Below, piece by piece: positions 60,709-64,000 of a DNA stretch of 64,000 nucleotides; positions within the stretch are counted from its first letter, which is position 1; every line of letters begins with the position of its first letter. The notes under the pieces were generated by a model. The model made no database searches, was not told the DNA's origin, and was given only the letters and a program-made list of their open reading frames with translations. This DNA comes from Nonomuraea solani. Lineage in GTDB: Bacteria > Actinomycetota > Actinomycetes > Streptosporangiales > Streptosporangiaceae. The DNA lies in assembly GCF_900108335.1 (NCBI RefSeq), contig NZ_FNVT01000002.1, positions 861,620 through 925,619 on the forward strand, given 5' to 3'. The translations under genes and the position numbers were made by a program.

Positions 60709-63240
60709 ATGAAGCGTGTGGCCGCCCTGGTGGTGGCGCTCGCCCTCATCGGGGTGACGACGTGGCTGGTATGGCCGTCCGATCCCGGGGTGCGGGGCCA
60801 GGACCAGAAGATAACCGTCGTCGACGGACCCGACGACGACCAGCGAGTCGAGCTCGACGCGACGTTCTTCCCGCCGCCCGATGGCGGGAAGGCGCCGGTC
60901 GTGCTGCTCGCCCACGGTTTCGGCGGCAGCAAGCAGAGCATGCGGGCCCAGGCGGTCAGCCTCGCCGAGCAGGGTTACGCCGTGCTGACGTGGTCGGCGC
61001 GCGGGTTCGGCCGCTCGACCGGGCAGATCGCGCTCAACTCGCCCGACTACGAGGTCAAGGACGTCAAGCAGCTCATCGACTGGCTGGCCAAGCGGCCCGA
61101 GGTCCGGCTCGACGCCCCGAACGACCCGCGCGTCGGCATCGCGGGCGGCTCGTACGGCGGCGCCATCGCCCTGATGACGGCGGCCCACGACCGGCGGGTC
61201 GACGCGATCGTGCCGCAGATCACCTGGTCCGACCTGGCCGACGCGCTGTTCCCCAACGGGACGGCGGGCTCTGAGACGAGCGGCGTGTTCAAGCGCATGT
61301 GGGCCGGCATCTTCTTCGGCCAGGGCGTCTCCCTGGACACGACGTCGCTGCTCGGCGGCGGGCAACGCCAGGCCGCCCAGCCGCTGACGCCCGAGCAGGC
61401 GCGCTGCGGCCGGTTCCTGCCCGAGATCTGCGACATCTACCAGCGGGTCGCCACCGACGGCCAGGCCACCGACGAGGCCATCGCCCTCCTGCGCAAGTCC
61501 AGCCCGATCACCGTGGCCGGGCAGATCAAGGCGCCCACCCTGCTCATCCAGGGCCAGCGCGACTCGCTGTTCCCGCTGAGCCACGCCGACGCCAACGCCA
61601 GGGCCATCGCCGCCGCCGGCACCCCGGTCAGCCTGGCCTGGTTCGACGGCGGGCACGACGGCGGCAACGGCGAGGCCGACTGGCTCGCCGAGCAGACCTC
61701 GGCCTGGTTCGCCCGCCACCTGAAGCGGGACGAGTCGGCCCCCGCGGTCAGCGCGTTCACGGTGACGCGCGACGGCGGCCGCGACCCCGGCACCCGCCAG
61801 CGCATCCGCCTGCACCCGGAGGCCGCCTCCTACCCGGGCCTGGCCGGCACCGACACGACCACCGTCGAGCTGACCGGCCCCGGCCAGAACATCGTCAGCC
61901 CGCCCGGCGGCGCGCCCGCCTCGGTCTCGACCGTGCCCGGCATCGGCGGGCTGCTGGGCGGGCAGAGCGGCGGCGCCGGGTTCTCGCTCGACATGCCAGG
62001 CCAGAGCGCCACGTTCGAGTCCGCGCCGCTGACCGCCCCGCTGCAGCTCACCGGCAGCCCGTCCGTCAAGGTCAGGGTGTCGGGCGCCAAGGGCGAGGCG
62101 ACGCTGTTCGCGAAGCTGTACGACGTGGCCGGCACCGCCCAGCCGCCCGCCCTGCCCGCCGGGCTCGTCTCGCCGGTCCGGGTCACGATCCCCGAGGGCG
62201 CGGGCGGCGCGGAGGCCACGATCGCGCTGCCGGCCGTCGACTACCGCTTCGCCGTGGGGCACCGGCTCCGGCTGGTCGTGACCACGACCGACATGGGCTA
62301 CGCGACGCCCGCCGAGCCGGCCGCGTACCAGGTCTCCCTGGTCTCCCCCGCGCTGGCGGTCCCCACGGTCCGCACGCTGGCCGCGCCGCCTGCCGGGGTG
62401 GCGTGGTGGGTGTGGGCGATGCCGCTGGCCGCCGTCGTGGTCGCCGGTGTGCTGATCGCGACGGGCCGCCCGCACCACCGCGCGACGGACGGCGGGGACG
62501 AGGACGTGCCGCTGGAGATCAGCGGGCTGAAGAAGGCGTACCGCAACGGTGAGCTCGCCGTGAACGACCTGTCGTTCCGGGTCGAGAAGGGCCAGGTCCT
62601 GGGCCTGCTCGGGCCGAACGGCGCCGGCAAGACGACCACCATGCGGATGATGATGGGCCTCATCCAGCCGGACGGCGGCGAGATCCGCATCTTCGGCGAC
62701 CGCGTGACGCCGGGCGCGCCCGTGTTGTCCAGGCTCGGGTCGTTCGTCGAGGGGCCCGGGTTCCTGCCGCACCTGTCCGGGCGCGACAACATCGAGCTGT
62801 ACTGGGCCGCCACCGGCCGTCCCGCGGCCGACGCGCGCTTCGAGGAGGCGCTGGAGATCGCGAACCTGGGCAAGGCGCTGGACCGGGCCGTGCGCACGTA
62901 CTCGCAGGGCATGCGCCAGCGGCTGGCGATCGCGCAGGCCATGCTCGGGCTGCCGGACCTGCTCGTGCTCGACGAGCCCACGAACGGGCTCGACCCGCCC
63001 CAGATCCGGGAGATGCGCGAGGTGCTCAAGCGGTACGCGCGCGACGGCCGTACCGTGATCGTGTCCAGCCACATGCTGGCCGAGGTGGAGCAGACCTGCA
63101 GCCACGTCGTGGTCATGCACCGCGGGCAACTGGTGTCCAGCGGCCCGGTGTCGCAACTGCTCAGCTCGTCGGCCCTCGGTAACGGGCACGGGCCGCGCCT
63201 GGAAGACGTGTTCCTCGACCTCATCGGAGACAAGGCATGA
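60709..63240 (+). CDS. Fusion of a secreted CocE/X-prolyl-peptidase-like hydrolase and an ABC-transporter ATPase
   Basis: One 843-residue protein. Residues about 5-23 form a membrane anchor; about 45-330 an alpha/beta hydrolase with Ser148 (GGSYGG), Asp285 (GQRDSLF) and His316 (DGGHDGG); about 340-555 a beta-rich domain like the C-terminal jelly roll of CocE/NonD and X-Pro dipeptidyl peptidases; about 564-585 a second membrane helix; about 600-843 an ABC ATPase with Walker A GPNGAGKTT (635-643), signature YSQGMRQR (near 731) and Walker B LLVLDEPTNGLDP. Predicted topology puts the hydrolase outside and the ATPase inside. It overlaps the permease start (ATGA). The hydrolase may process the exported substrate. 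Confidence 0.88.
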   Translation: MKRVAALVVALALIGVTTWLVWPSDPGVRGQDQKITVVDGPDDDQRVELDATFFPPPDGGKAPVVLLAHGFGGSKQSMRAQAVSLAEQGYAVLTWSARGFGRSTGQIALNSPDYEVKDVKQLIDWLAKRPEVRLDAPNDPRVGIAGGSYGGAIALMTAAHDRRVDAIVPQITWSDLADALFPNGTAGSETSGVFKRMWAGIFFGQGVSLDTTSLLGGGQRQAAQPLTPEQARCGRFLPEICDIYQRVATDGQATDEAIALLRKSSPITVAGQIKAPTLLIQGQRDSLFPLSHADANARAIAAAGTPVSLAWFDGGHDGGNGEADWLAEQTSAWFARHLKRDESAPAVSAFTVTRDGGRDPGTRQRIRLHPEAASYPGLAGTDTTTVELTGPGQNIVSPPGGAPASVSTVPGIGGLLGGQSGGAGFSLDMPGQSATFESAPLTAPLQLTGSPSVKVRVSGAKGEATLFAKLYDVAGTAQPPALPAGLVSPVRVTIPEGAGGAEATIALPAVDYRFAVGHRLRLVVTTTDMGYATPAEPAAYQVSLVSPALAVPTVRTLAAPPAGVAWWVWAMPLAAVVVAGVLIATGRPHHRATDGGDEDVPLEISGLKKAYRNGELAVNDLSFRVEKGQVLGLLGPNGAGKTTTMRMMMGLIQPDGGEIRIFGDRVTPGAPVLSRLGSFVEGPGFLPHLSGRDNIELYWAATGRPAADARFEEALEIANLGKALDRAVRTYSQGMRQRLAIAQAMLGLPDLLVLDEPTNGLDPPQIREMREVLKRYARDGRTVIVSSHMLAEVEQTCSHVVVMHRGQLVSSGPVSQLLSSSALGNGHGPRLEDVFLDLIGDKA

Positions 63241-64000
63241 CCGCCGCGACCGGTTACGCGCCGCGCCACACACTGCCGCTGCGGGTGGAGATCGTCAGGC
63301 AGTTCAAGCGGCGGCGGACGCTGGTCATGTTCGGGCTGCTGCTGGCGCTGCCGTGGATCCTGGTGATCGCGTTCCAGTTCGGGCCGCAGCCGAACCAGCC
63401 GGCCCAGTCGTCGCTGCGCATCTCTGACCTGGCCACGGAGAGCGGCCTGAACTTCGCCGCCTTCGCCCTGTCGGTGTCGGCCAGTTTCCTGCTGGTGGTG
63501 GCGGTCGCGCTGTTCTGCGGCGACACCGTGGCCAGTGAGGCGAACTGGTCGTCGCTGCGCTACCTGCTGGCCGCGCCGGTCCCCCGCGACCGGCTGCTGC
63601 GGCAGAAGCTGGTCGTCGCGCTCGGCTACTCGGCGGCGGCGGTGATCTGCCTGCCGCTGATGGCGCTGCTCGCGGGCACGCTGGCGTTCGGCTGGGACGA
63701 CATCAGGGTGCCGATCACGGGCGAGACGATCCCGGCGCTGGACGTGCTGCCGCGCTTCGGCATCGTGATCGGGTACGCGCTGGTCAGCCAGCTCGTGGTG
63801 GCCGCCCTGGCCTTCCTGATCTCGACCATGACCGACTCGCCGCTGGGCGCGGTCGGCGGGGCGGTGGGCCTGTGGATCGTGTGCACCATCCTGCAGGCCG
63901 TCGAGGCGCTAGGGGTGCTGCGCGAGTTCCTCCCCACGTTCTGGAACACCGCCTGGCTCGACGCCCTGGCGCCCGAACTGGACTGGAGCGGCATGGCCAA
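63237..64000 (+). CDS. ABC transporter permease (C-terminus beyond window)
   Basis: The first 254 residues of an ABC-2-type permease: MTAATGYAPRHTLPLRVEIV, a cytosolic amphipathic start (RQFKRRRTLVMFGLLLALPW), and four to five membrane segments. The block ASEANWSSLRYLLAAPVPRDRLL matches the ABC-2 family loop found in drug, lipid or peptide exporters. It overlaps the fusion ATPase gene by 4 bases and is plainly its partner. The frame is still open at the window end. Confidence 0.9.
   Translation, partial: MTAATGYAPRHTLPLRVEIVRQFKRRRTLVMFGLLLALPWILVIAFQFGPQPNQPAQSSLRISDLATESGLNFAAFALSVSASFLLVVAVALFCGDTVASEANWSSLRYLLAAPVPRDRLLRQKLVVALGYSAAAVICLPLMALLAGTLAFGWDDIRVPITGETIPALDVLPRFGIVIGYALVSQLVVAALAFLISTMTDSPLGAVGGAVGLWIVCTILQAVEALGVLREFLPTFWNTAWLDALAPELDWSGMA

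Noticed and set aside
60664..63273. Minus-strand open frame of about 870 codons opposite the hydrolase-ABC fusion
   Set aside because: No domain, arginine/glycine-rich shadow text; the plus-strand protein has clear motifs throughout.
1..64000. Insertion sequence, prophage or integrative element
   Set aside because: No transposase, integrase, phage structural gene, or flanking att/terminal repeats were seen; codon use looks uniform.

Overview
The window is a 64 kb piece of chromosome from a high-GC, mycelial-type actinomycete. It looks closest to Streptosporangiaceae (Nonomuraea-like), but that is inferred from gene content only. Supporting signs are the very strong G/C third-position bias, frequent GTG starts, many likely leaderless promoters, a SepH division protein, a complete conservon (cvnABCD plus two P450s), an SSI-type protease inhibitor, a ferrochelatase of the actinobacterial type, a type-A rnpB, and the Nif3 / zinc-ribbon / RNase H-phosphatase trio in the order known from Mycobacterium. 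I saw no insertion sequence, phage, CRISPR array, tRNA or rRNA, so this is mostly vertically inherited chromosome rather than an island.

Layout. 1-11.8 kb: a two-component system cut by the window edge, a 54-residue conserved small protein, inositol monophosphatase and an S9 peptidase (overlapping), divergent hemH, a secreted lytic transglycosylase, an MFS exporter, a secreted polysaccharide deacetylase, a sugar-lactone oxidase, and a shortened subtilase lacking its oxyanion segment. 12-23 kb: a 1000-residue SepH with a very long disordered region, a pair of bacterial-PH (DUF304) membrane proteins, a YbhB-type lipoprotein, a Pro/Ala-rich anchored protein, and a SulP transporter fused to a beta-carbonic anhydrase. 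23.1-23.5 kb: a gene-free block of strong nested inverted repeats. 23.5-28.6 kb: the conservon, in which the first P450 has EQVLW in place of ExxR (the CYP157 hallmark) and the second is canonical (CYP154-like).

28.7-36.4 kb: a beta-lactamase-fold hydrolase, a methyltransferase, rnpB on the minus strand, the RNase H-phosphatase / zinc-ribbon / Nif3 operon, a Baeyer-Villiger-type monooxygenase, and an M19 dipeptidase overlapping an M20 peptidase. 37.5-38.4 kb: about 900 bp of gene-free degenerate tandem repeats. 38.4-47.8 kb: an ECF sigma factor with its CU044_5270-type membrane partner, an SSI inhibitor, a GNAT protein, an Nramp-related transporter without the usual metal motifs, a head-to-tail double quinone oxidoreductase behind a MerR-type promoter, a WYL regulator, and a C45 acyltransferase-like hydrolase. 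47.8-53.4 kb: acyl-CoA synthetase plus two acyl-CoA dehydrogenases, divergent from a TetR regulator and an AurF-like diiron oxygenase, with a clear operator dyad between them. 53.4-64 kb: methyltransferases, copC-copD convergent with a His-rich polytopic protein, another P450 with a divergent thioesterase, a SnoaL-like protein behind a palindrome, and an unusual fusion of a secreted CocE-type hydrolase to an ABC ATPase, overlapping an ABC permease cut by the window edge.

Genes act together in several units: the conservon (G-protein-like signalling with P450s as outputs), the acyl-CoA degradation operon with its TetR switch, the Nif3 trio, the CopCD copper unit, and the hydrolase-ABC exporter. 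The most unusual items are the hydrolase-ABC fusion, the structured block before the conservon, the shortened subtilase, the double oxidoreductase, and the His-rich membrane protein beside copCD.
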